The notes below the pieces were generated by a model. That model worked only from the letters and a program-made list of their open reading frames with translations, did no database searches and was not told where the DNA came from. Both the position numbers and the translations under genes were made by a program. 16,565 nt of DNA from Methanomicrobiales archaeon (GTDB taxonomy: Archaea > Halobacteriota > Methanomicrobia > Methanomicrobiales > Methanospirillaceae), in assembly GCA_012798365.1 (NCBI GenBank), contig JAAZNH010000261.1, positions 1-16,565 of the forward strand, written 5' to 3'. How positions within the stretch are numbered: position 1 is the first letter of the stretch; each line of letters starts with the position of its first letter. Of the stretch, positions 6,206 through 14,447 are shown piece by piece.

Positions 6206-6308
6206 GGGGATAGGGGAATATATGCCGCGGGGCATGATGAGGTTTCGGACATGTACGGAACAATGCTGGTAACCCGGCACGAATAATGTCATGAGGAGGA
6301 CACCTGTG
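6206..6308. promoter_or_regulatory. Divergent promoter of regulator and hydrolase
   Basis: GAATATATGC (6216-6225) is the best TATA-like element and is placed for plus-strand transcription starting near 6250. Further in, an imperfect dyad centred on ACATGT (6249-6254), flanked by TTCGG on the left and a related CGGAA on the right, could be a regulator site. ATGAGGAGG at 6291-6299 supplies a strong Shine-Dalgarno site for the hydrolase. Confidence 0.45.
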
Positions 6309-7448
6309 ATGCAGTTTGAATTCCCGGTCGGGTACCATGCGTTCCATAACGTGAAGATCATCAACTACCAGCTCAACCGCTGGCACTCGCTTGGGTATGT
6401 CCCGCTTGAAACGATGCAGTCTGCGGGGAGGCAGATCCGTACTTTTGATGACTGGACAAAAGTCATGGTGTCGCTGGCGGAACAGGCTTCATCAGAGAGC
6501 CGGTGGATGGATGCTGCATTCCTGTACCGTGCCGCGGAGTTTTTTGTCCTTCCTTCTGATCCCGTCAAGGAAACACTATACAACCGGTTCCGCGATATGT
6601 TCTACAATCACGCTATCGCTGGAGAGCCCGTGGAACGGCATGAAGTCCCCTTCGAAGGAGTGTACCTCCCTGCCCTCCGAATCATGGCAGAGTCGCAGCC
6701 GGCCCGCGGCACTATCGTCATCCATGGGGGGTTTGACTCGTTCATTGAGGAGTGGTACGCCTGCGCCACGTTCTTTGCCGGGCACGGTTACGATGTAGTT
6801 ATGTTCGAGGGTCCCGGGCAGGGTGCCGCACTGAAAAAGGCCGGCCTGACGCTCACGCATGAGTGGGAGAGGCCGGTTGCCGCAGTCCTTGACCACTTCT
6901 ACCTTGACGATGTCACACTGCTGGGGATCTCAATGGGTGGCTGGCTCTGTTTCCGGGCCGCGGCTTTCGAACCACGGGTAAAACGGGTTATTGCGTCCAG
7001 CATCGCGTTCGACTACATGCAGATACCCCCGCTCCCGGTCCGGATTCTGGTCAGCATCCTGCTCCGGTCCCGGGGCCTTATGAATTCCCTGGCCCGTTTG
7101 AAGATGTGGGCAAGTTACCAGGAGCGGTGGGGAATCAACAACCTGATGTATATCACTCAGACCACCACTCCCATGGATGCGACCGATGTTCTGCTCAGCT
7201 TCAATGAGAAAAACCAGCACCCGGAACTCGTAATGCAGGATGTCCTGATCCTGACCGGGGCAGATGACCACTTCATCCCACTCAAAATGCACTTCAAGCA
7301 GGTCGATGCCCTCATGAATGCACGCTCGGTCTCCGGCCGGGTATTCACGCGGGACTCGCAGGCAGAGAACCATTGCCAGGTTGGCAACATCGGGCTTGCA
7401 CTTGGGGTAATGCTCACATGGATTGAAGAGATGCCCGGGGTGGGCTGA
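6309..7448 (+). CDS. Alpha/beta-fold hydrolase
   Basis: This is an alpha/beta hydrolase of 379 residues with an N-terminal helical region (about 1-110) before the catalytic core. In the core are the oxyanion strand TIVIHGGFDS (135-144), EGPGQG (167-172), the nucleophile elbow GISMG with Ser208, an acid in TGADDHF (Asp319 or Asp320) and the catalytic His355 in ENHCQVGN. The triad is complete, so an active esterase, lyase or C-C hydrolase is expected. The layout with a helical N-domain resembles FrsA-like and dihydropseudooxynicotine hydrolase-like proteins, but the substrate is unknown. ATG 6309 is preferred because GGAGG lies 9 nt before it. An in-frame ATG at 6291 would add MRRTPV but would place the Shine-Dalgarno site inside the gene; GTG 6306 is also possible. 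Confidence 0.85.
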   Translation: MQFEFPVGYHAFHNVKIINYQLNRWHSLGYVPLETMQSAGRQIRTFDDWTKVMVSLAEQASSESRWMDAAFLYRAAEFFVLPSDPVKETLYNRFRDMFYNHAIAGEPVERHEVPFEGVYLPALRIMAESQPARGTIVIHGGFDSFIEEWYACATFFAGHGYDVVMFEGPGQGAALKKAGLTLTHEWERPVAAVLDHFYLDDVTLLGISMGGWLCFRAAAFEPRVKRVIASSIAFDYMQIPPLPVRILVSILLRSRGLMNSLARLKMWASYQERWGINNLMYITQTTTPMDATDVLLSFNEKNQHPELVMQDVLILTGADDHFIPLKMHFKQVDALMNARSVSGRVFTRDSQAENHCQVGNIGLALGVMLTWIEEMPGVG

Positions 7449-7452
7449 GAAG

Positions 7453-7492
7453 CCGGGAAAATTTCCGGTATCCCGATACAAAAAGGGTTTTT
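7453..7492 (+). terminator. Hairpin and T-tract after the hydrolase
   Basis: CCGG (7453-7456) pairs with CCGG (7465-7468) around an A/T core, followed by a second weak CCC/GGG pairing and five T (7488-7492). It probably ends the hydrolase transcript. The T-run is about 25 nt before the antiporter ATG and may double as its TATA-like element. Confidence 0.45.
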
Positions 7493-7516
7493 ACTCTCCC
7501 TCCTAAGTTATTCCCA

Positions 7517-8731
7517 ATGGAGAGTCTTTTTACCCTGCCGGAATTCCAGATGAGCCTCCTGCTCTTTGTTGCCCTCGGGGGTTACCTCATTGCATCGCGG
7601 ATCAACCAGTCCGCCGTCATCGGCCTCATCCTCGTCGGTCTCCTGGTAGGACCGAGTGTGCTGGGCTGGATCACCTACACGGAATTCGTCCGCAGCCTTG
7701 CCCATCTTGGGGCGGTCATCCTCCTGTTCGTGATCGGGTTTGAGTTCAATATGGAAGACATCATCAAACCGCGGAATTTTACCATCGCGTTTGTCGGGGT
7801 TATCATCCCCTGGATTGGCGGGTGGGGGCTTGCAGTCCTCTTTGGATTTGATACGGCAAGTGCAATCTTTGTCGGGACGGCATGTACGGCAACAAGTATT
7901 GCGATCACGGCCAATGTCCTCAAAGAACTGGGAAAACTTCAGAGCGAAGCAGCAAAAGCGATCATCGGGGCTGCAGTCATTGACGATGTGCTCGCCCTCC
8001 TCGTGCTTGCAATCAGTACAGACGTTGTTGGCGGATCATTCTCATATCTCGGGATTGCAATTGTGACCGTCAAGGCCATCGCGTTCATTGTGATCGCTGC
8101 AGCGTTCGGGTTACTGGTAATCAGTAAATATCTCATCACGCTGGATAAGACCCCCTTTGTCCGGAAATATCCGGAGTTCATCTTCATTTTTGCCATGATG
8201 CTTGCCTTCCTGTACGCCATGATCGCCGAAGCTGTCGGGCTCTCGGCGATTGTCGGTGCGTTCATTGCCGGCGTATCATTCAAGGATGTCACGCTTCACC
8301 AGAGCCACAGTCTCAAGGAAGGCGCAGAGTACCTCCAGATCATTTTCGCATCGATCTTCTTTGTCTCGCTTGGGATCATCGCCGACCTTCACCAGGTCAC
8401 ATCGGAGATCCTGCTGTTCCTGGCTGCCCTGACCATTGTTGCGATCCTGACCAAAGTGATCGGATGCGGGATCCCGGCAAAGATTGGCGGCCTCTGTACA
8501 AAGGATTCGCTCATCGTCGGTTTCGGTATGGCCCCCCGTGGCGAAGTGGCAATGATCGTTGCCCTCATCGGGCTTGAAGCCGGCATCATCGGGCAGGGGA
8601 TCTATGTTGCTCTCGTGCTCATGAGCCTGCTGACAACGATAATCACCCCCATCGTGTACCGGAACTGGTTCTATAAAGGGGAAGAGTGCCAGTATGATGC
8701 CAGTGGCATGTCCATTGAAAACGGGCAATAA
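7517..8731 (+). CDS. CPA2-family Na+(K+)/H+ antiporter
   Basis: This 404-residue integral membrane protein has about 12-13 helices and the hallmarks of CPA2 antiporters (NapA/KefB type). They are GLILVGLLVGPSVLG (36-50), the unwound helix TACTATSIAITANVL (121-135), the ion-binding pair Asp156-Asp157 in GAAVIDDVLALLV, LTKVIG with Lys313, and MAPRGEVAM (338-346). A double Asp with a helix-10 Lys is the signature of electrogenic 2H+/1Na+ exchange in NapA and NhaA, so sodium export driven by the proton gradient, or the reverse as in some methanogens, is the likely role. There is no C-terminal RCK/TrkA domain; the protein ends soon after the last helix. The ATG lacks a Shine-Dalgarno site and has a T-rich element about 25 nt upstream, as in leaderless genes. 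Transcribed alone. Confidence 0.9.
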   Translation: MESLFTLPEFQMSLLLFVALGGYLIASRINQSAVIGLILVGLLVGPSVLGWITYTEFVRSLAHLGAVILLFVIGFEFNMEDIIKPRNFTIAFVGVIIPWIGGWGLAVLFGFDTASAIFVGTACTATSIAITANVLKELGKLQSEAAKAIIGAAVIDDVLALLVLAISTDVVGGSFSYLGIAIVTVKAIAFIVIAAAFGLLVISKYLITLDKTPFVRKYPEFIFIFAMMLAFLYAMIAEAVGLSAIVGAFIAGVSFKDVTLHQSHSLKEGAEYLQIIFASIFFVSLGIIADLHQVTSEILLFLAALTIVAILTKVIGCGIPAKIGGLCTKDSLIVGFGMAPRGEVAMIVALIGLEAGIIGQGIYVALVLMSLLTTIITPIVYRNWFYKGEECQYDASGMSIENGQ

Positions 8732-8733
8732 AT

Positions 8734-8741
8734 CCTTTTTT
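8734..8741 (+). terminator. T-tract after the antiporter
   Basis: CCTTTTTT follows the antiporter stop within a few bases; a likely archaeal T-rich terminator. Confidence 0.4.
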
Positions 8742-8744
8742 GGT

Positions 8745-8754
8745 AAACTATATC
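8745..8754 (+). promoter_or_regulatory. TATA-like element for the Na/Pi-NSS pair
   Basis: AAACTATATC lies about 55 nt before the ATG at 8808 and would start RNA near 8775-8780. That gives a short leader holding TGAGGG (8791-8796) as a weak ribosome site. Confidence 0.4.
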
Positions 8755-8807
8755 AGAATCTCTTGCCCAAAACCTCATTGTTGTAAGAACTGAGGGAAAC
8801 CTGCCAT

Positions 8808-10403
8808 ATGGTCTCGTGGGAACTCATCTTCGCTATCATACCGGGCATCATCCTCTTCCTGTACGGTATCGAGCAGTTCTCCCGCGAGGTCCAGCTTGCA
8901 GCGGGCGAGTACCTGCGGAACCTGATCCAGGGGATGACCAAAACCCCGATCAGGGGCACTGCAGCCGGGGCCCTTGTCACGGCAATTGTCCAGTCCAGCA
9001 CGGCAACCACCGTGATCACTGTCGGCCTGGTAAACGCAGGTATCCTCTCCTTTGCCGCATCGCTTGGGATCATCTTTGGCGCAAACCTCGGCACAACGCT
9101 CACCTCCCAGCTCGTGGCGCTGAACCTGACCGCCTTTGCCCCGATCTTCATCCTCATCGGGTTTGTCATCGGGATTGTCCCGGGCAGGTATCGTATCTTT
9201 GGCCGCCCGGTCTTCTACTTCGGCCTGGTCTTCTTCTCCCTCTCCCTCATCTCCTCCGTCATGGCCCCCTACCGGACCGACCCGCAGCTGATAGCGCTCG
9301 TTGCCCTGATGGACACGGTCTTTTTACAGATCGCGTTCGGCTTTCTCATCACCAACATCTTCCAGTCAAGTTCCGTCACAACAGGTCTTGTGGTGGTGAT
9401 GTCCCAGAACGGCCTGATAACCCCGGAGGTCGCAATCCCGATCCTCCTCGGCGCAAATCTAGGCACACCAACGACCTCCCTGCTGGTTGCCGCCCGGATG
9501 AACACGTCGGCAAAGCGTGCGGCAGTTGCCCACTTTCTCTTCAACTTCCTGGGCGTGCTGATGTTCCTTCCGGTCCTGGGGCTCTTTACGAACCTGATCC
9601 TCTCCCTCGGGGGCGATGCCGGCCAGCAGGTGGCAAACGCCCACCTCATCTTCAACCTGGTCTGCTGCATTGTGTTCCTCATCCTGCTGGGGCCGTTCTC
9701 GACTTTGGTCATGCGAATTGTCCCCGGAAGGGAGGATGACGTTGTCTTTGTCCCGCGGCACCTGGAACTCCCGGCAAAAGCCGCCACACCCGTTGTCATC
9801 ACGCAGATCGAACGGGAGATTGCCCACGTTCTCGCCATTCCCGGAGAGCTGCTCGCGGAACTGGAATCCATTGTCACAGACCCGAAGAAATACTCCCCGC
9901 AGGTCCGCCAGCTCCGGGATTATGCCACGTATCTTGATGGGCAGATCAGCGAAGTTGCCCTGGAGGTCTCCGGCAGGGATCTCACCCCGGCCGAATCGGA
10001 GCGGCTTGCAGGCCTTGTCCGGATCTCCAAGCTCGGGCAGGTGCTCGCTGACCAGACCGGCGAACTGGTGGAGATCGTCCACCAGGTGCAGGAAAAAGGC
10101 ATTGTCCTTTCCGAGGAGTCAAGGAACGCCGTCCAGCTCACGCTCATTCCCTGCACCATGAACTTACGTACGCTTGCAGACAATTTCCCAACCATCAGTG
10201 ACCCGGTCAACGGGGAGATGCGGGCACAGGACGATATCCTGCGGGATACCATCACCCGCCAGTACCGGGAGTACCTCGACCGGTTCGCGTCCCACAGGAC
10301 GCCCTCGGGGAGCGAGTTCTCCCGCGTTTTGTTCCAGATCGAGGGGATGGCGGGAACGATCCGGGAGATCCGGAAATCCGCCCGGCTGTTCAGGAGCACC
10401 TGA
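8808..10403 (+). CDS. Na/Pi-cotransporter family protein with C-terminal cytoplasmic domain
   Basis: This 531-residue protein belongs to the NptA/YjbB/SLC34-like family. The membrane part (about 1-310) has the two inverted half-repeats typical of the family: VQSSTATT (61-68) with GANLGTT (91-97), and FQSSSVTT (185-192) with GANLGTPTT (215-223). The QSSS loops form the sodium and phosphate sites in SLC34 transporters. Residues about 335-531 are soluble and helical (repeated leucines and charged residues, for example REIAHVLAIPGELLAELESI), like the PhoU-type tail of bacterial members; it may regulate transport. Phosphate is the default substrate, but bacterial relatives are poorly tested. The stop is 3 nt before the NSS gene, so the two are co-transcribed. 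ATG 8808 has only a weak Shine-Dalgarno site. Confidence 0.87.
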   Translation: MVSWELIFAIIPGIILFLYGIEQFSREVQLAAGEYLRNLIQGMTKTPIRGTAAGALVTAIVQSSTATTVITVGLVNAGILSFAASLGIIFGANLGTTLTSQLVALNLTAFAPIFILIGFVIGIVPGRYRIFGRPVFYFGLVFFSLSLISSVMAPYRTDPQLIALVALMDTVFLQIAFGFLITNIFQSSSVTTGLVVVMSQNGLITPEVAIPILLGANLGTPTTSLLVAARMNTSAKRAAVAHFLFNFLGVLMFLPVLGLFTNLILSLGGDAGQQVANAHLIFNLVCCIVFLILLGPFSTLVMRIVPGREDDVVFVPRHLELPAKAATPVVITQIEREIAHVLAIPGELLAELESIVTDPKKYSPQVRQLRDYATYLDGQISEVALEVSGRDLTPAESERLAGLVRISKLGQVLADQTGELVEIVHQVQEKGIVLSEESRNAVQLTLIPCTMNLRTLADNFPTISDPVNGEMRAQDDILRDTITRQYREYLDRFASHRTPSGSEFSRVLFQIEGMAGTIREIRKSARLFRST

Positions 10404-10406
10404 ACC

Positions 10407-11708
10407 ATGCCGGAAGAGAGCGGGATAGAGCGATGGTCATCTCATGCGGGGTTTATCCTGGCTGCCATCGGTGCTGCCGTCGGGATTGGCAATATCTGGC
10501 GCTTTCCGACGCTGCTTGGCCAGAACGGAGGCGGCGCATTCCTTATCCCCTACTTCGTCGCCGTCTTTGTCTTTGCCCTGCCGCTTATGGTCCTCGAGAT
10601 CTCTGCGGGAAGGCAGTTTCGCGGCACGGTCCTGAGTGCATTTGGAGCGGTCCGCCCCCGGTTCCGCATTCTCGGATGGCTCATCTGCATCATCTCGTTT
10701 ATTATCACGAGCTATTACCTGGTTATTACCGGCTGGACCCTTGCGTTCCTCTCCTTTTCCGTTACCGGCAGCAACATCTCCTTTGCCATGTTCACGTCAA
10801 CCCTCGAGCCGCTTGTCTTTACCGCGGTCGCAGCGCTCGTGACTGCACTTGTGGTTGCAGCAGGAGTTCGCAAAGGAATTGAGCGGATGGCAACGCTCCT
10901 CATCCCGGCCTGTATTGTCATCCTCATCATCATGGTCCTCTCAAGTATCACCCTGCCGGGCTTTGCAGAGGGGATGCAGTTCCTCTTTACACCGGACTTT
11001 TCGGTCCTGACCCGTCCGGACATCTGGCTTGCAGCGTTCGGGCAGGCACTCTTCTCACTCTCGGTCGGGGAAGGCATCATGCTGACGTACGGTGCTTACA
11101 TGGCACAGGAGCAGGATATCAGGAAATCTGCCATCATCATCGCCATCGCAGATACCTCCGTTGCGCTTCTTGCCGGGATCGTCATCTTCCCGGTCGTCTT
11201 TTCCTGCGGACTTTCCCCTGCAGCAGGAGCTGAACTTGCATTCACCACGCTTCCCGTGGCATTTGCTACAATGCCCTTTGGCCGGTTTTTTGCCACGGCA
11301 TTCTTTGCCCTGCTCTTCTTTGCTGCCATCACAACCACCGTTGCACTTCTTGAAGTGTATGTTGCCGCCGTCCGAGAAACAATGGTATGGACAAGAAGGA
11401 GAGCAACGCTTCTTCTTTCCATGACCCTCTTTGCTGCTGCCATGCTTCCTGCACTGAGTTATTCAGCGCTGAATCTCACTATCGACGGGCTGCCATTTCT
11501 CGACTTCCTGGACAGGACCGCGGGCACGGTCGGACTTCACATCACCGCCATCATCGTTGCAGTAGTCTTCACCACATGCGCAGGACCTGGCGGATTCTTT
11601 TTTGAAAATGGCGGACCGACACGGGTCAACCGCTGCATCTTCTTCCTGTGTAAATACCTGATCCCGGCCGTACTGATCGTTACTGTTGTCGCAGACCTCT
11701 TCTTCTGA
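10407..11708 (+). CDS. Sodium-dependent NSS/SNF-family symporter
   Basis: This 433-residue transporter of the LeuT/MhsT family has about 11-12 helices. Helix 1 (HAGFILAAIGAAVGIGNIWR and FP, 13-34) holds the Na1/Na2 residues; Asn29 matches LeuT Asn27. NGGGAFLIPY (40-49) and Glu64 in helix 2 are conserved. Helix 6, GQALFSLSVGEGIMLTYGAY (212-231), matches the LeuT substrate helix, and the helix 8 Thr pair in FFAAITTTVALLE matches the Na2 site. Sodium-coupled uptake of an amino acid or amine is expected. Glu222 replaces Phe259 of LeuT in the substrate pocket, which is unusual. The start follows the Na/Pi gene stop by 3 nt (TGA ACC ATG), indicating one operon; the ribosome site would lie inside the upstream gene. 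Confidence 0.9.
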   Translation: MPEESGIERWSSHAGFILAAIGAAVGIGNIWRFPTLLGQNGGGAFLIPYFVAVFVFALPLMVLEISAGRQFRGTVLSAFGAVRPRFRILGWLICIISFIITSYYLVITGWTLAFLSFSVTGSNISFAMFTSTLEPLVFTAVAALVTALVVAAGVRKGIERMATLLIPACIVILIIMVLSSITLPGFAEGMQFLFTPDFSVLTRPDIWLAAFGQALFSLSVGEGIMLTYGAYMAQEQDIRKSAIIIAIADTSVALLAGIVIFPVVFSCGLSPAAGAELAFTTLPVAFATMPFGRFFATAFFALLFFAAITTTVALLEVYVAAVRETMVWTRRRATLLLSMTLFAAAMLPALSYSALNLTIDGLPFLDFLDRTAGTVGLHITAIIVAVVFTTCAGPGGFFFENGGPTRVNRCIFFLCKYLIPAVLIVTVVADLFF

Positions 11709-11771
11709 CACTCTCCCTTATCTTTATCCGTGCCTTAGGAACCATCCCCGGGATGCAACCCTGCCAACAAT

Positions 11772-11779
11772 GTTTTAAA
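11772..11779 (+). promoter_or_regulatory. TATA-like element of the P-type ATPase gene
   Basis: GTTTTAAA lies 30 nt upstream of the GTG start, fitting a leaderless or near-leaderless archaeal promoter. Confidence 0.4.
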
Positions 11780-11808
11780 CCCCGGGATACAGGGTAACAT
11801 GATCCACT

Positions 11809-14331
11809 GTGCATCTCCACGGACCATCCCATTCATTACACCATGAGGAGATCCGGCAAAACCTTGCAACCGGACCGGAGGGTCTTTCTCAGGCCGAGGC
11901 AAAAGCCCGGCTTGCGCAGTTCGGGATGAACACCCTGGGGGAGGAGAAGACCGACTGGTTCGTCATATTCCTGCGCCAGTTCAACAGCATTTTAGTCTAT
12001 ATTCTGATCATCGCCGCAATCATCTCTGTCATTGTTGCAGACGTCAAGGATTTTGTCATAATTGTGTGTATCATCGGCGTCAACAGTACTATCGGTTTCT
12101 GGCAGGAAGTGAAGGCTGAGGCCTCGCTTGAGGCGCTGAAAAAGCTGACCCGGAGTAAAGTGACGGTGCTGCGCGACGGCATTGAACAAACCGTCCTTTC
12201 CGAAGATCTGGTCCCCGGGGACTGTGTCGTTCTCCGGGAAGGCGATCTTGTCACTGCGGATATCCGCCTCTTCGAATCCGCAGCCCTGACGGTAGACGAG
12301 TCATCCCTGACCGGGGAGTCGCTGCCGGTTGTGAAAGATCACCAGGCAGACGTTCCCGCAGATGCACCCCCGTATGATCTCAGGAATAGTCTCCTTTCAG
12401 GAACATCCATCGTGAGAGGGGCCGGGAGGGGGTACGTTGTTGCAACCGGCAGGACAACCTATTTTGCCGGCATAGCGGCTCTTGCACAGGAACGGTCGCC
12501 GGACAGCCCTTTTACGAAAGCGATCGCCCACTTCTCGAAACGGTATATCCTGCTCCTTGCAGGCATCTTCACCCTTGTCGGCGCCATCGCTTTTTCCCAG
12601 GGAAGGCCGACAGGAGAGATAGCCTACCTCCTGGTCGCCCAGATAGTCTCAGCTGTACCGGAAGGCCTGCCGATTGTTGTCACGATCATCATGGTTGTCG
12701 GGGCGATGGCGCTGTCGCAGAAGAAGACGCTCGTGCGGCACCTGCCGGCAGTCGAGACCCTGGGCAGCGCAACGGTCATTGCATCGGATAAGACCGGGAC
12801 AATTACCGAAGGAGTCCTCACAGTAAGAGATGTTTATGCCATTGATCACGATGCCCTTCTCATGGCGGCAGCTCTATGCAATAATGCTGCGGGATCCACG
12901 GGAGATCCCATTGACATCGCCCTCGCACGCTGGGTTGAACGGTATGATGATATCCGCAGGGAGAATCCCCGCCACTGGGAATACCCCTTTGACACAGTAC
13001 GAAGGTTCATGGCAACTGCCAACTCCGTTGGCGGAGAGGAGAGGTTTTACATCAAGGGAGCGTACGAGGATCTCAAAAACCATGCGGAAAACCCGGATGC
13101 ACTGCCGGAGCTGGAACGCAGAATCGATGAGATGGCCGGCAGGGGGCTCCGAGTCCTAGCCTTCGGAGAGGGAAAGTGGGTCTCCATGGACCCGGATGCC
13201 TGGAAATTCTCCCTTGCCGGTATCGTGGGATTTATCGACCCGCCAAAGGAGAGTGCCGCCGATGCAGTGATGGTTGCCAAGAGAGCCGGCATCCGGGTCA
13301 TGATGATAACAGGAGATCACCCGCTGACTGCCCGCGAGGTTGCCCGATCGGTCCACATCTGGAAAGAAGGGGACGGGCTCCTTACCGGCGGGGAGATCGA
13401 GAGTATCGACGATGAAAGCCTTGCCATAGCCCTGAAACATACGACCGTCCTTGCCCGGATCCTCCCGGAGCATAAATACCGGATCGTCAAAGTACTGCAG
13501 GAGCATGGCGAGATCGTCACGGTAACGGGAGACGGGGTGAACGATGTGCCGGCCCTCCGAGCTGCAGATCTTGGGATCGCCATGGGTTCAGGCGCTGAGG
13601 CTGCAAAGAGCGCGGCAAAGATGGTTATCGTGGACAGCAACCTCTCTGTCATCGTAGACGCCATCCGGAACGCGAGGGTGATTGTTGAGAATATCCGCAA
13701 AGTCATCTATTACCTGATCTCGACTTCGATCTCGGAAATGGTGCTTATCAGTTCGACGGTTGTTATGGGCCTGCCGCTCCCGCTCCTCCCCATCCAGATC
13801 CTCTGGATCAACCTGGTCACCGACGGGGTTCAGGACAAGACCTTCCCCTTCATCAGGGAGGAGGGCAATGTCATGAACCGTCCGCCGAAGAACCCGGCAA
13901 GGCAGTTTTTTGACAGGACCCAGATCCTGCGGATTCTTACATTCGGCCTTCTCATGGGAGCAGTCGGACTCGTTCTCTTCATTCACCTGATTGCGGCTTA
14001 CCCGTATGAAGCTGCGGTATCTATCATGTTTACGTCCTTTGTCTGTTTCCAGTGGTTTAACGGAATCCAGGCGCAGAAAGAGCACGAACCGTTCTTTGTC
14101 AACATCCGCCGGAGTTTTTCTATCAATCCGCTGATCTTTGCAGGCGTTGGTGCCGGTCTCTTCCTCCAGCTTGCCGTGCTGTACCTTGTACCGGGCTGGT
14201 TTGGCGCTGTGCCGCTCACACCGGACCAGTGGGTTTATCCTCTTGGTTTATCGGCTGTCGCATTCATGATTGTTGAGACATTTAAATGGTACGAGTTGTG
14301 CCGGTACGGGTGCAGAACCGAAAAAGGATGA
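11809..14331 (+). CDS. P2-type cation-transporting ATPase (Ca2+-ATPase-like)
   Basis: This 840-residue ATPase has every P-type landmark: a His-rich N-terminus with the cation ATPase N-domain (about 8-55), TGES actuator (168-171), PEGLP in helix 4 (284-288), the phosphorylated Asp327 in DKTGT, KGA (416-418) in the nucleotide domain, MMITGDHP (498-505), TGDGVNDVPALR (573-584), and a C-terminal block of about six helices. There is no heavy-metal domain. Domain order and size fit the SERCA/PMR1-like P2 group. Of the SERCA calcium ligands, Glu285 (helix 4), Glu643 (helix 5), and Asn668, Thr671 and Asp672 (helix 6) are kept, but the helix 5 Asn is Ser640, and helix 6 continues GVQDKTF instead of GLPATAL. 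Calcium is plausible; Mn2+ or monovalent cations cannot be excluded. The start is GTG 11809; a stop lies 7-9 nt upstream in frame. Convergent with the CLC gene. Confidence 0.9.
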   Translation: MHLHGPSHSLHHEEIRQNLATGPEGLSQAEAKARLAQFGMNTLGEEKTDWFVIFLRQFNSILVYILIIAAIISVIVADVKDFVIIVCIIGVNSTIGFWQEVKAEASLEALKKLTRSKVTVLRDGIEQTVLSEDLVPGDCVVLREGDLVTADIRLFESAALTVDESSLTGESLPVVKDHQADVPADAPPYDLRNSLLSGTSIVRGAGRGYVVATGRTTYFAGIAALAQERSPDSPFTKAIAHFSKRYILLLAGIFTLVGAIAFSQGRPTGEIAYLLVAQIVSAVPEGLPIVVTIIMVVGAMALSQKKTLVRHLPAVETLGSATVIASDKTGTITEGVLTVRDVYAIDHDALLMAAALCNNAAGSTGDPIDIALARWVERYDDIRRENPRHWEYPFDTVRRFMATANSVGGEERFYIKGAYEDLKNHAENPDALPELERRIDEMAGRGLRVLAFGEGKWVSMDPDAWKFSLAGIVGFIDPPKESAADAVMVAKRAGIRVMMITGDHPLTAREVARSVHIWKEGDGLLTGGEIESIDDESLAIALKHTTVLARILPEHKYRIVKVLQEHGEIVTVTGDGVNDVPALRAADLGIAMGSGAEAAKSAAKMVIVDSNLSVIVDAIRNARVIVENIRKVIYYLISTSISEMVLISSTVVMGLPLPLLPIQILWINLVTDGVQDKTFPFIREEGNVMNRPPKNPARQFFDRTQILRILTFGLLMGAVGLVLFIHLIAAYPYEAAVSIMFTSFVCFQWFNGIQAQKEHEPFFVNIRRSFSINPLIFAGVGAGLFLQLAVLYLVPGWFGAVPLTPDQWVYPLGLSAVAFMIVETFKWYELCRYGCRTEKG

Positions 14332-14420
14332 TTTTCCTCCAAGACTGCCGCAATCCCGAAACACCGCAGCAACAGAAGAACGGGGTGAAGGAGCCGGGAT
14401 ACCAGAGCCGGCCGGCAAGA

Positions 14421-14438
14421 TTAAAAAAACCCAAAGGG
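14421..14438 (-). terminator. Hairpin and T-tract terminator of the CLC gene
   Basis: On the minus strand CCC-TTT-GGG is followed by seven T and AA, 10 nt after the CLC stop. It lies in the 116-bp convergent gap with the ATPase gene, in which no gene was seen. Confidence 0.5.
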
Positions 14439-14447
14439 ACACAATAC

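Noticed and set aside
5531..6286. 251-codon plus-strand frame over the Bat-type regulator
   Set aside because: It overlaps the clear HTH_10 gene in antisense and has no family features.
6206..6364. Longer N-terminus of the Bat-type regulator (ATG at 6364)
   Set aside because: It would overlap the hydrolase gene by more than 50 bp and add a sequence unlike the family; ATG 6205 (or 6235) is preferred.
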